Positions 37,661 to 49,100 of a DNA stretch of 64,000 nt are shown here, piece by piece (position 1 is the first letter of the stretch; every line of letters begins with the position of its first letter). Source of the DNA: Zelopaecilomyces penicillatus (lineage: Eukaryota > Ascomycota > Sordariomycetes > Hypocreales > Pseudodiploosporaceae). Location of the stretch: the NCBI GenBank assembly GCA_005765155.1, contig VCCP01000001.1:1612001-1676000 (forward strand). The letters run 5' to 3'. The translations under genes and the position numbers were made by a program. The notes under the pieces were generated by a model. It saw only the letters and a list, made by a program, of their open reading frames with translations, was not told the DNA's origin and did not search any database.

Positions 37661-39187
37661 ATGAAGGTCGCAAAGCTAGCTGTAGTCGTGGGGTTGAGTC
37701 TGCTCGGCAAGTCAGTTGAGGGAATCGACCTGAAGCTGGACGATGACAGTAAGTTGGCCTTGGTTACTCGTTTGGTCCCAGACGCCTTATGTCCAGTGTT
37801 AACCGAACTTTGTTAGATTCGGTCAAGGGGGCAACCAGCACCATTGCGTATGGACTCATGAAGTACTACACAGGCAACAATACCGGCGATGTCCCAGGGA
37901 ATCTTCCCGCACCACATTACTGTTAGAAGAACTCTCCAGAGGCGTATCGGCGCCAATACAAATGGTTCTTTGCGTGTGCTGACTTGTCGAGCAGGGTGGG
38001 AAGCAGGCGCCATGTTTGGCACAATGCTAGACTACTGGCACATGACGGGCGACTCGAGTTATAACGATGTTACGATGCAAGCACTACTTCACCAAGCCGG
38101 TCGCAGTGGAGACTTTATGCCTGCGAACCAGACCCTAACCGAGGGAAACGACGATCAAGGCTTCTGGGCTTTAGCCGCCATGACTGCGGCCGAAATCAAA
38201 TTTCCAAACCCGCCGGCGGACAAGCCCCAGTGGCTGTCGATTGCCCAGGCTGTCTTCAACCAGTATGTTGATCGCTGGGATGAGTCAAAGTGTGAGGGAG
38301 GGTTGCGATGGCAGATCTACCCGACAAATGCGGGCTACAACTACACGAATACCATCGCCAATGGATGCTTCCTAAACCTTGCGGCACGGCTCTCACGGTA
38401 TACGGGAAACAGCACATACGCCGATTGGGCCGCCAAAGTGTACGACTGGGAGGATTCAACAGGCTTAATCACGGATGAGTTTCTCATCTATGACGGCGCT
38501 GCAGTTTTCCTCAACAATACCTGCGGCGATATGGATAAGACACAATGGTCATATAATGCGGGACTACACATGCACGGCACGGCAGTCATGTACAACATAA
38601 CGGGGGAGGATAAGTGGAAGGCCAGGCTGGACGGCATCATCAAGGAAGCGCAGAAACTGTTCGTTAGTGAGGGTGTCATATACGAGCAGTTCTGCGAGCC
38701 CCGACAGTTCTGCAACCTCAATCAGGTCACCTTCAAAGGCTACCTTCTTCGTTGGCTGGCGGCGACGACCCAGATGGCCCCCTACACGGCCAAAATCATC
38801 GAGCCCATCATCCGCACGACAGCAGAAGCTGCGGCCGCGGCATGCATTGGTCCGGTATCTGACAACTTTAAAGGATTGCCTGACACAGCATGTGGCTTTG
38901 CCTGGATCCCCAAGGGCAAGTATGACGGTCTGCCAGGGGTTGGCCCGCAAATGGATGCGCTCTCTGCAATCATGTACACACTGACGCCCAAGGTGCCGGC
39001 GCCTGTCACGGCCAAAACCGGAGGAACGTCCACAGGGAATCCCGGAGGTGGCAAGACGGACTCGGAGAAGAAGAGAGAAAAGGAGAGGAGAACGCGGCCG
39101 ACCATTGCAGGCAAGGTTGGGGCTGGGTTCATAACCATGATTCTCATAGGGAGCATCGTTGGATCTACCATATTCCTCCTTATGTGA
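37661..39187 (+). CDS. GH76 mannan endo-1,6-alpha-mannosidase (DCW1/DFG5 type)
   Basis: Exons 37661-37748, 37817-37921 and 37995-39187 give 461 residues. A signal peptide (residues 1-21, VAKLAVVVGLSLLG) precedes the GH76 barrel. NDDQGFWALAAMTAAE carries the catalytic Asp pair of the family; HYWWEAGAMFG is rebuilt across the second intron and is the usual GH76 N-terminal signature. A Ser/Gly/Lys linker leads to a hydrophobic C-terminus (GAGFITMILIGSIVGSTIF), which is either a transmembrane anchor or a GPI signal. These enzymes are thought to transfer GPI-anchored mannoproteins to cell-wall glucan through the mannan core and are needed for wall integrity and hyphal growth. It acts in the same wall-building process that SSD1 controls. 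Confidence 0.92.
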
Positions 39188-40077
39188 ACTGCTATCAATT
39201 TTGGTAGCCAATGGAGTATGGGAATTTTTTCTGTTTTGAGTTCTTGTTGTCTTCTCTTCTCCGACAGCTTTTCCAGACTTCAGCTCGTGGATCGTCTCAA
39301 AGAGTTGATGGTCTAGATCGGTACTAGCAGCTGGAGTTTGAAGTGAATGCAGCAGATATGTTTGGTTGGGAAGGCGTTAAGATGTGCCGCCATGTCGGAA
39401 CAAGCGTTGTATTGTATCTGCTCTGGGATGGGCGGGCAGACTTGTACATGTAGTAGATATATATGTTTGTGTGTGTATATATATAAGGTATACTTAGGCT
39501 GTGATGATACAATGACACAATCGAACCAAGGGTCGGTGCCGTTGCCTCCAATGTATTCGCTTCGTGGAAACGTTCGGTAGAGAACAGCAGAGAAAATGAC
39601 CCTTTTGGTTGGCCGCCTCATCTTGCGCCCACCCCTCCCCTTCTGGGCGGCTTGGACAAGGCGAGCAGAATACCAATAATCGTCCTCGGCAAACTGCTGG
39701 TCCAGCCAAGGCGGGCGTTGGGATGTAGAGGAGTCGGAGCAATGGAGCTCGTCTCCAGGTGTGGCTTCACCCCCGCAGCCGAAAATCCATGCCCTGCGCA
39801 GGTTGCCTGCAAAGAGCTCCAGCTAAACCCCACCTTGGGCTTCGCCATCGTCAACACCACCATCACAACCGTTGGCGGCGTAGCGTCATCGAACTTGCTG
39901 CAAACATCAATTGCTCGCCCTTGCTCACTCACGTATGAGAACAACGCTTATCAAGATATTGCGTTGCATAGTACTCCAAAGGAAGGCTCGAGCATTGCGA
40001 GTAATGCTACTGTAAAGACCTTTGAGTCGTCTCTTATCACCCGTCCATCATAGCTTTCAATAAGGATACTGCCGAAC
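39188..40077. other. Spacer upstream of dihydroxyacetone kinase
   Basis: The left part is the GH76 3' UTR, with an AT dinucleotide-rich stretch at about 39456-39490. From 39600 to 39900 GC content rises and frames are open on both strands (39652-40053 plus, 39618-39944 minus), but neither has a recognisable domain. Most likely promoter and leader. Confidence 0.5.
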
Positions 40078-41913
40078 ATGTCTGCCAAACATTTCATCAA
40101 CGACCCGACTCATCTAGTCAATACTGCCCTTCACAGCTTATCAATCACTAATCCCAATGTCGCCCTTGACCCGGATAATAAGATCATCTATCGCCGACCT
40201 TCGCATGCGGCCCGCCAGGTATCAATTGTCTCCGGTGGCGGATCCGGCCATGAGCCGTCCTTCGCTGGCATGGTAGGCCCGGGGATGCTCTCGGCTGCTG
40301 TGGCCGGTACTATCTTCGCCAGCCCTTCTGCCGAACAGGTCCGGACCGGAATCATATCGCGGGTGGACACTGCCAAAGGTGTTTTGGTTGTGGTCATGAA
40401 CTACACAGGAGATGTGCTAAATTTCGGCATGGCTGTGGAAAAGGCCAAAGCGGCTGGCATTCCCGTTGAGATGATCGTGGTCGCCGACGATGTCGGCGTT
40501 GGTAGAGAAAAGGCTGGCAAGGTGGGAAGGCGAGGTATTGCAGGCACCGTTCTGGTTCTCAAGATTGCTGGAGCTTTGGCTGCCATGGGCCGGTCTATTG
40601 AGGATGTGGCCAAGGTTGCCTCACTGACTGCTTCGAACCTTGTAAGTGTTGGCGCCAGTCTGGAGCACGTTCATGTTCCTGGCAGGGTTGCCGACACTGG
40701 CGATGGCCTCGAGCTTGGAGAAGTTGAGGTTGGAATGGGCATTCACAATGAGCCAGGTTCTGGGCGAGGCAAAATGGATCTGCCTCAATTAGTGGGTACA
40801 ATGCTCGCACAGCTTCTGGATGCTAGTGACAAGGATCGAGCGTTCCTCAACGTCAACTCCAACGAAGTTGTTCTCTTCATCAACAACCTGGGAGGTGTCA
40901 GTGTTCTAGAAATGGGCGGCATCACAACCGAGGTTGCGAGCCAATTGGCAAGCAAGTATGGTATTCACCCTGTGCGTGTCATCAGTGGCACCTTTATGAC
41001 CAGTCTAAATGGGATGGGCTTCAGCATCAGCTTGCTGAATGTCGTAAATACGGACATCGGCGGCCCTAGCATGATTGAGCTGCTAGATGCTCCCAGCGAA
41101 GTGACCGGATGGTCAGCACCAATACAAAGGGCAACATGGGAGGCGCGCAATACCGCAACAAGAACCGACCCTGCCAGCACTGCTCAGGAGATCAAGCCAA
41201 GTGGCCTGTTGATGGATGCTGAAGCTGCCAAGATGTCACTGACCAATGCTCTAGAGCGGGTCATTGCTGCCGAGCCCGAGGTCACCAAGTATGACACTGT
41301 TGTTGGTGATGGCGATTGTGGAATTGGTTTAAAGAGAGGAGCTGAGGGTAAGTGCTCACAATTACATCCCCAAGCCGACATTCACATCATTCGCTTACTC
41401 ATGCATCTTGCAGCAATCCTGAAGCACATTAATCAGAAGCCCTTCACTGGCGATGTCGTAGTCGATGTCGCCGCCATAGTCTCTGTCGTCGAGAATTCCA
41501 TGGACGGGACTTCTGGCGCGTTGTATGCAATTTTCCTCAATGCCCTCGTCAATGCTCTCCGCATCTTGTCACCAGGAAGTGCCAACCCAAAGGTCTGGTC
41601 AGCGGCCCTCAAGCAGAGCTGCGAGGCCTTGTCCAAGTACACGCCCGCGCGTCCTGGCGATCGGACACTTGTCGATGCACTCTACCCCTTCGTCGATGTA
41701 CTGGGAAAGACCGGCGACGTGAAAAAGGCTGCTGCTGCCGCGAGGAAGGCTGCAGACGACACAAAAGGGATGCAGGCCAGCCTGGGACGATCGGTGTATG
41801 TAGGTGGTAGTGGGCACGAAGAAGTGCCTGATCCTGGTGCTTGGGGCTTAGCTTGCTTCTTCTTGGGCTTGGGCGGCGTGAAGCCCACGGAGGAGGGCTG
41901 GGAAAGCATCTAA
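40078..41913 (+). CDS. Dihydroxyacetone (glycerone) kinase
   Basis: Exons 40078-41347 and 41414-41913 give 589 residues, the usual size of single-chain fungal DAKs. It phosphorylates dihydroxyacetone with ATP in the cytosol, serving glycerol catabolism and detoxification. The DhaK half has SGGGSGHEPSFAGMVG for substrate binding and IHNEPGSG, whose His (about residue 223) forms the covalent hemiaminal with the substrate. The DhaL half begins near residue 395 with VVGDGDCGIGLKRGA, the Asp residues binding Mg-ATP, and contains DGTSGALYAI. The intron (41348-41413) is 66 nt, a multiple of three, and free of stops, so an unspliced transcript would still encode a full protein with 22 extra residues beside the ATP site. 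Confidence 0.95.
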   Translation: MSAKHFINDPTHLVNTALHSLSITNPNVALDPDNKIIYRRPSHAARQVSIVSGGGSGHEPSFAGMVGPGMLSAAVAGTIFASPSAEQVRTGIISRVDTAKGVLVVVMNYTGDVLNFGMAVEKAKAAGIPVEMIVVADDVGVGREKAGKVGRRGIAGTVLVLKIAGALAAMGRSIEDVAKVASLTASNLVSVGASLEHVHVPGRVADTGDGLELGEVEVGMGIHNEPGSGRGKMDLPQLVGTMLAQLLDASDKDRAFLNVNSNEVVLFINNLGGVSVLEMGGITTEVASQLASKYGIHPVRVISGTFMTSLNGMGFSISLLNVVNTDIGGPSMIELLDAPSEVTGWSAPIQRATWEARNTATRTDPASTAQEIKPSGLLMDAEAAKMSLTNALERVIAAEPEVTKYDTVVGDGDCGIGLKRGAEGKCSQLHPQADIHIIRLLMHLAAILKHINQKPFTGDVVVDVAAIVSVVENSMDGTSGALYAIFLNALVNALRILSPGSANPKVWSAALKQSCEALSKYTPARPGDRTLVDALYPFVDVLGKTGDVKKAAAAARKAADDTKGMQASLGRSVYVGGSGHEEVPDPGAWGLACFFLGLGGVKPTEEGWESI

Positions 41914-42149
41914 TGTGGTTTCTTGGTGCGAAATGGCTCAGATCGCACAAGTTGGATGGTGTACATAGTTTCATAGGGGCACGGGGTACTGTGGGAACTC
42001 CGCAGGAATAGCAAGGCCTCAGGAACAGCTGGCAAAATCACATAATATTTTCAACGCCTATTTCGCCATCGTGAGTCTCGCCAAAATGAGACCAGTCCAC
42101 CTGCAGCCCAATCTTGATGAAAGCCCAACATGCCCAACTGGTCGAAATA

Positions 42150-42752
42150 TCAGCTCAGCAGCACAAGAATAACGCTATCGCCTCGCAGGAACCTATAATC
42201 AAGTTAACACACCGCCTCCTCGTTCGCATAAATATTCCTTTCATCTTCCATGAGCGTGGGATATGAACCACATAAAGCAGATCGTGGTCAAACAAAAGTA
42301 GGGGGGAACTTGCATTTTGCTGATGAATCTGTCTTTATTAACCGGCCGACCCTTCTTTCCGTCTGCAAGCCGTGGCGTCTCTGTCCAGATTTCCTTGACG
42401 TTCTCAAGCACCATGTTGCAGTGCCTGTCGAAGGCCTTAACACGGGCCAGCAGCTTGCGATTGTTGCGGATCGAAATCAGGACCTGCCCGTGCGATCGTA
42501 CAGCCGTCTGGAGAATAGAGAGAGGCCCAGAGGAGAACTCATACTCTTCGAGCTGTGCGATCTCGTACTCGCTGAAAAAAGATCCTCCGGTCAGTTACCT
42601 CGCGTGAAGAGGGGGCGGTGGGGAGGAGGGGGGGTGCTGTCGCGTACGTGAGCTCAGAGCGAGACTTGGTGAGAAGTTCCCTGACAGCCAGTTAGTCTCA
42701 ATTCAAAACAATTTGGAGGAGTTTGTACACACTGAATCTTGGGGTCCGACAT
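42150..42752 (-). CDS. smd2: Small nuclear ribonucleoprotein Sm D2
   Basis: Minus-strand exons 42752-42733, 42680-42648, 42571-42314 and 42192-42150 give 117 residues, the normal size. Sm D2 is part of the heptameric Sm ring on U1, U2, U4 and U5 snRNAs. Sm1 reads from GPLSILQTAV through VLISIRNNRKLLARV to FDRHCNMVLENV; Sm2 ends in MFLRGDSVILVLL. The first two exons are only 20 and 33 nt. The third intron (42313-42193) begins GC (GCAAGT) and ends TAG; splicing there restores ISKM-FLRGDS exactly, so the GC donor is secure. The second intron is very C-rich on the coding strand. It is divergent from the HIBCH gene across about 400 bases. No open frame on its own strand shows the gene; it is seen only by reading the exons across splice sites. 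Confidence 0.95.
42193..42313 (-). other. GC-AG intron 3 of Sm D2
   Basis: The donor is GCAAGT at 42313-42308 and the acceptor TTATAG at 42198-42193. The junction AT|G gives the conserved Met before FLRGDS. A GT donor at this place would need a different base; none nearby keeps the frame. Confidence 0.9.
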
Positions 42753-43148
42753 TTTTGCGATTGTTATCACTGCAGTAGATGATGTTGCGTGCACAAGGCT
42801 GAAGCTAGAAGCTCGAAAAGTTGTAGACTACATCTCACACGCCAGTGCGATTGGTCAGAGCTGTGGGACCGTTGTCAACTATTTCTTACAGCTGTCGCCA
42901 GCTGCCAGTGGCTGATGAGCAGCACCCGCCCCCCCCCCCCCTCCCCCCCTCCCCCCCCCCCTCCCCTGTGACACAGACAACCACAGGACGGCAAGCCTCG
43001 GAATAACTAAATTTTGGGAGTGGAGGAACATCGCCTTGATTCGGATCATTGACCGACGTGACGTCGCCAATTCACTGCTCATTATCTCGACCAATTCGCA
43101 ACTTGATGCACATGACCGATTCCTGAGTGTGTCAACAGTCGATATTCA
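42753..43148. promoter_or_regulatory. Bidirectional promoter of Sm D2 and HIBCH with a C-tract
   Basis: The two start codons are 396 bases apart and point outward. Near the middle, at 42929-42966, the plus strand is C13-T-C7-T-C11-T-C4; the minus strand therefore has four G runs separated by single A residues, a strong G-quadruplex pattern. Shared control of both genes is an inference from geometry. Confidence 0.65.
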
Positions 43149-44726
43149 ATGTCCTTCAGAACGTTCGCAGCCCGTGCTGGTACAGCAGCGAACGTCGCAG
43201 GCTGCAGAAGCTTCAGAAACACGTTCAGCATGGCCCAGCAAGGCAAAGGCTTGAGCTTCTCGCCAGGTGCGCGGTCGGTAAGTGCTTACAATGAGTCGTC
43301 ACTACTCTAATCACCGTACTAACTCTTACAGCAGCTCTCCAGCGAAGCTTCAACCATTAAGGAATTACCAGGGGACGAGCCCAACGATGTGGTTTTCGAG
43401 ACCAAGTATGGTCTCAGGACTGTGCTCCTGAACCGGCCGAAGAAGCTTAACTCACTCAATGCCTCCATGATTCGCAAGATCGTTCCGCGAATGATAGAAT
43501 GGGAGAAATCAGACATGGCGAATATCATTATTATGAAAGGCGCGGGGGAGAAGGCCTTTTGCGCTGGCGGCGACGTTGCTGCTTTGGCACAATTCAATCA
43601 GGAGAGTGCAGACGGGTGGAAAAAATCGGCAGATTACTTTGCCCTTGAGTATAAACTGGATCACTACATTGCGACTTATCAGAAGCCGTACATCGCCTTT
43701 ATGGATGGCATCACAATGGGTGGTGGTGTTGGGCTGAGCATTCACGCTCCATTCCGCATTGCAACCGAAAAGACAGTATTCGCCATGCCAGAGACAACCA
43801 TCGGATTCTTCCCTGATGTTGGTGCTTCCTTCTTTTTACCACGAATGAACGGCTCCGTCGGAACATACCTTGCCTTGACCAGCGAAAGACTCAGTGGGCC
43901 AAATGTCTTCTACTCCGGTATTGCCACCCACTATCTTCATTCAACAAGTCTCCCAGATCTTGAGGCTCGCCTGGCTGAGCTGCGCTTCCGTGATGATGAC
44001 CCTCTAGCCACGCGACTGGAGCATATCAACGGAACCCTGGAGGAATTTTGCACTGGTCTGCCACATGACCAGCCCCTGCAAATCGGAGGACCTGTTCGAA
44101 AGGCAATTGATCGATGCTTCAGCAAAAATAATGTGAGCGACATCCTTGCCGCCTTAAAAGAAGAGAGGGGGGAGACCGAAGAGTGGGCACAGAAGCAGCT
44201 GGTGACTCTGCAGAAGCGGTCGCCTACTGCCGTTCACGTGGCCCTGAGGCAGATGCGGGTTGGTGGCAAATGGAATATTGCCGAGACTTTCCACAAAGAG
44301 CACCAGATTGCGACCAAGTTTATGCAGCACCATGACTTCAGCGAGGGTGTGACGGCGCTTCTGGTGCGCAAGGAGCAGCCCAAGTGGCAGCCAGAGTCAC
44401 TGGACGCCATCCCTACCAGCGAAAACCCGGCCAAGCCGTTCTTCGAGTTCAATAAGGACAAACAGCTTGAGTTATTTACAGATCGAACATATTCGGAATA
44501 CCCGTACCAGGCACTCGGCGTGCCTACGGAGAAGGAGATTCAAGGTGTTGTTGCTGGCAATGCATACACACCAGAGGAGCTCTCCAGGGTCATGTTTGCC
44601 TCGCGCAAGGGACGCCAGGGTATATCTGACGTTGTAAAGGAAATAATCAACCGGAAAACGACTGTCGATGCTGAAGGCAAAGTGAAGTGGGTAACTGAGG
44701 AGCCAGCGACAACGAGTCGGCTGTAA
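43149..44726 (+). CDS. 3-hydroxyisobutyryl-CoA hydrolase, mitochondrial
   Basis: Exons 43149-43277 and 43332-44726 give 507 residues. It cleaves 3-hydroxyisobutyryl-CoA in valine catabolism in mitochondria; the yeast homologue is also known as a mitoribosome-associated protein (Ehd3). The N-terminus (MSFRTFAARAG, rich in Arg and Ala, no acids for the first 40 residues) is a mitochondrial presequence. The crotonase fold shows the oxyanion-hole segment AFCAGGDVAAL, GGGVGLSIHAPFRIATE and MPETTIGFFPDVGASFFL, with the Glu and Asp that distinguish HIBCH from hydratases. The acceptor is a tandem CAGCAG, so a form lacking one Gln is possible. The C-terminal HIBCH extension is complete. Confidence 0.94.
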
Positions 44727-46117
44727 ACTTTACTTGGTAAAAGATTATTAGGGAGGGTTTTTGTACAACACCATAGATGCACACAATTTCTAAAAAGTAA
44801 TGCAGCGTCATAACGTTAAATGAAAAAGGAAAATACAGTTTGAATAAAAATCAATTATAGTGCAAATGGGTCATAAACTGGACAAGTCTCTAAAAAGCAC
44901 CAATGTGGCGGGCAGTGTGGGCGGTGGCCAAAACCGGGGTATCGGTGAGCGACTATAGGTAATCGGCAAGTATCGAAAATTGCTTCGAAAATGAGCGAAA
45001 CGCATCAGCCTTCATTTGTAGAACAAGTGCAATGGAGGGGTCATGGTTGGAGCCTTGCATCAAGAAGGAGTCAGAGTCACGAGATGGTGCGATGTGTTGG
45101 GTGTGATGGATGCAAACGGTGGGTGGCTTTGCAACAACTCCCAGCTATTGTCAGGACAAGCAAGACGTCAGAACTATAAAAGGCACGGCCAGCCCGCCCA
45201 CCGAGACGGCAAGGGATAATCCATTGAACTGCTGCTGAAGTGCTTTTCGCCGTCTCTCATCCACCTCTCTTGCGTGAACTGGAGCACCGTTGCTGAGCTG
45301 GCGGAATTGGCCTGCTAAACTCCGGACATTGCCTGGTGAACAAGGACTAATTGGGGTCGCTGTGCAGTGCCTCCCTTGCCGACATTCCCCCCTGTTCCGG
45401 ACCCGACTCCGGAAGACGTGGCTAGGACGAGACGCCTTATCCTCCAGGCTGCAGCAGCGCCATCTCTACCTATAGCCGGGCTTGTGGAGTTCTGACAGGC
45501 GACCGAGCCGCCTCAGTGCCAGGACCCACCCACGTGAGTTGGTGCGCGCCCCAGGGGCCTACATACGCTAGGGTCGTTGGCACGTCACTGAAGGAGCAGC
45601 CGCCCACACACCGAGATTCTTCACCTGTCTAGCGCTCTCTCACCTAGGTATTCTTGCTGCAAGCACTAACAAGCCAACGATCTCGCAATCGCGTCTTGCA
45701 CTTACACCAGACAACCTCGCGATTTTAAATCCAGTCCAAGGCTGATCTCTATTTTACATTCTCACTGTTGCCCCAGAATTTTATGACCTTCTCACTTTTT
45801 AATATTCCTATCCAACTACTTTCCCCAAGTCATCTAATTGCATATTCCCCGATTGACTTATCGCCGCGCGCTTACCGCCCGGTCCACCTGGACGCGACTT
45901 TGAAGACAGGCGCGTCACGAACATGACACCCGCCTCCCCAATTTGAAGAGTACATCCAGACTAGTACCGCACAACGACGACCCTCGCCTTAGCACTCCAC
46001 TTTCAATTTCCTTCTCTCCGCTTCCGATATTTGTACTTCTCCTCGACAACCATACACCCGATCGCCGACAGTTCTCTCTAACCCAGCGTAAGTACGGGTA
46101 ACAGGCATCTCGTCGAC
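44727..46117. other. Spacer and leader upstream of the AMS2/SPT21-like gene
   Basis: The first 200 bases are the HIBCH 3' UTR. A TATAAAAGG box lies at 45175-45183, about 935 bases before the next ATG; if used, the leader is long. Two ACGCG cores, one on each strand, lie at 45892-45897 and 45911-45915 and resemble MBF sites. From about 45,600 the sequence is C/T-rich leader. No gene seen. Confidence 0.55.
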
Positions 46118-49100
46118 ATGGCGTCGCCTATGCCTACGGCGCCATCGGGCGGTTGGAACAACAACTACCAGACGAGGCCTGCTCCCAGCCATGTTGAAGA
46201 CCATGGCGTCCAGACCAGGTCAATGGGCCGTACGCATTCCCTTATTAATCCCCTCTCTTGTTGCTATGTAACGGAGACTGATATCCTTTGGCAGTCAAGG
46301 TCCACTACACCTTCGACAAAGAAGCCAAGGTCAACTATCTTGCTAGACATCCGCATACTCTACAGGTGCAAACGATACCGATTGACGAGGCAACCGCCAT
46401 TGGCGTGGTGGATCTAAGAGCGTGTTTGCATGCTGTAACGGACTGCAGCCCGGAACTTGCTGGCCAAGAATGCGATTACACGATATATGCCGTCGATTAC
46501 TCAGAACCCGACACACCCCTAGTTGGACAAGGCCTCTTATCTTGGACGCTGGGTTCAATGCGAGGCGGAGGGGGAAACCAACAGCCCAAGATGGTGACAG
46601 GCCGTGTGACGAAAAATATGCTTGCAGTGTTTGGCGGCGGCAATCGAGAAACACTTGAAGTCAAGCTCAAACTCTCTGAAACGGCAAAGATCCAACGCCC
46701 AGTTGACCACGGTGGCTTTGAAGTGCAACAAGCCAGGCCAATGGAGACAGTCTTAACACCCACAGGCACATCCGAATGGAACTCGTTTATCCAATCCAAC
46801 CCACATATCGGCCAGTCTACTACTCATGGCTCTCGTGTTGCCTCTCCCGCCTTGTCACAAGGTCCTCCTGCACCAGTAAGTCGCCGTGGCTCCTTTGGGC
46901 CTGCCTTCAGTCAGGCTGTCACATCAGGTGACATTCAGAGAATCGCCCCTGTTCCCGTTGATCCTCGTCCAGGAGGGGATGTCTCTGCAGCCTCATCGCG
47001 CCCGTCTAGCAGAGCATCCAACAGACCGCCTCGCAAAAGGCAGCCAACGGGTCGTCCCCGAGGTCGACCACGGAAAAAGCCTTTAGAAGGCAACACGTCA
47101 GGCTATGAGGATGGAACAGAGGGGGAAGATGGCCCTGCTAAGAAAAGGGCGAAAACGACAAAAGCGGATAAATCCAATGTGAATCCCTTCAGTGCAGAGC
47201 CTGAATCCCTCAGGGTCACTGCTAGCACATCTGGCTCACTACGCAACTTCCGCCCCATTGCAGCCAATATTGAAGGCGTCCCCGGTAGCCATCTGCAAGA
47301 GATTCCCCGAGCACCTACACCTGTGCCCAATATTGGTCCGGCCGGGCGCGGGGGCAAAGCTCTCGCAATGCGTCGCGAATCAACTTTGAGCCAGCCACCT
47401 GCTTCCAGTTTTGCCTTGTCCATTGGCGAATCAAGACAGCCACTATCACCAGGTCTAGAAGACGGCCGGTCCCCGGAATCTCTGGCACCAACGCCTAATT
47501 ATTCAGAGCCCAGTCCCCCGGACATTGGTTCTTCACCTCCAGTCCGACGAATCACTCCATTTATACGATCAAGCCCTCCACCTTCAAGCCCTGTGCTGCC
47601 GCCAATGCCTCCAGCTGAAATTCGACGCGATGCCAGCTTCGCAACCAATGAAATCGACGACCTTTTTGGTGAAGAACCGCTTCCTCCTCCAGAGGAGGAG
47701 CTTCCTCCATTGCCACCACTTCCAATCCCACGCAAGGTGGCCCAAGCAAAGAATGTTGCCATAGTACCTTTCCAGGTATTTCAGATTAAGGGACCATCAG
47801 GGCCGGATCTTGTACATGTTTGCAGCTACAACACTCCACACCCTTCCTCAACCGCGCCAGCTCCAGCCGATGCACCATCGTTTGCCCCGGTCAGACAGGC
47901 AAATAAACGACCACGACCGGCTCAGCCAACGAAAAAGAAGGCCCAACGACCATCGCCGCCACCACTGGCACCAACTCCCCCGCCAACAACAGACGCAATT
48001 GAGAAAGCTCTGAGCCCTATCATTGCACCTGTGCTTGCTCCAGCTCCTCCTTCCGCTCCTCCCCTCTCTCCCCCTCCTGCTACTGCTGCTGTTGTTGCTA
48101 CTCCTGCTGCTGCTGTTGCTACTCCTGCTGCTGCTGCTACTCCTGCTGCTGCTGTTGCTACCCCTGCTGCTGCTGTTGCTACTCCTGCTGCTGCTACGCC
48201 TCCTGCTGCTGCTGCAGCGGGCACCGCCCCTCCTTCTTTTCGTGCGATAGCTCCAGCTCCTATTCCACGTCCACGACCCTCTCCTCCTCCCCTGGATCCT
48301 GTTCCCTCTGAAGTAGTAGCTGCGTCAATTGCAATTTCTGTGCCTGAACCAACCGATAGCGCTACGAAAATAGCTGACTCCAGCACAAAACCTGTATTGC
48401 AAAATGCGCCAGTCGTCGTTGATTCAGCTATCGAAGAGCTACACACAACCAAAACCAATCCACCTCCACCCGCCCCAAAACCTCAGCCAGCAAAACCTAA
48501 GAATTCACGAAGCCTCAACCGATCGCAATCTGCCGGCCCGCTTGCCTTGCCATCAGTCCCAGCAAGTGAACCAATTGGTCCATCCTCCCTTTCACAGCAT
48601 GTTGCTAGTGCCCCTGAGTGTTCTATCGCGGTCGAAGCCCCAGCGGCTCTTCGTCGGGCAGCATCGACTGGGCCTTCCACCGGCCCCTTGGCGTTACCAA
48701 TGCCGGATGGTGTTCCCGCAGAAGTGGTAGTTCCCGAAGACTCATGTTCTCCCTTCGAGAACATGCAAAACCCACCATCACCCCATGCGACTAAATCAAA
48801 TAAGAATATTGTGAAGAAGTACGCCATTAAGCAACGACTAGAGGAAGCTATAAATAACGGACAACCGCCGCCGTACTGTGCAAATTGTGGCGCGATTGAG
48901 ACACCCACTTGGCGCAAGATTTGGACTCAGGATCGTGATACTAAGCCTGAGGATGTCGCCGAGTATTCGGAGAAGCCCGGCAAAGTAACAGCCATTGAGA
49001 GCCTGGATTTGGATGCCAGCCAATCAAAAATATACCGCATTATAAAGAAGAGCCTGGGACCTTACGATGAGAGGGGTGCCTGGCAAGAACGTCTACTTTG

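Noticed and set aside
32111..39187. Secondary metabolite cluster around the monooxygenase
   Set aside because: No polyketide synthase, NRPS, terpene cyclase, P450, transporter or cluster regulator in this part.
39652..40053. 133-codon frame before dihydroxyacetone kinase
   Set aside because: No motif, overlaps an equally long frame on the other strand, and sits where promoter and leader are expected.
48023..48250. Frame of nearly pure leucine codons inside the AMS2-like gene
   Set aside because: It is the +1 shadow of the GCT/CCT/ACT repeat of the real reading frame; no start or domain evidence.
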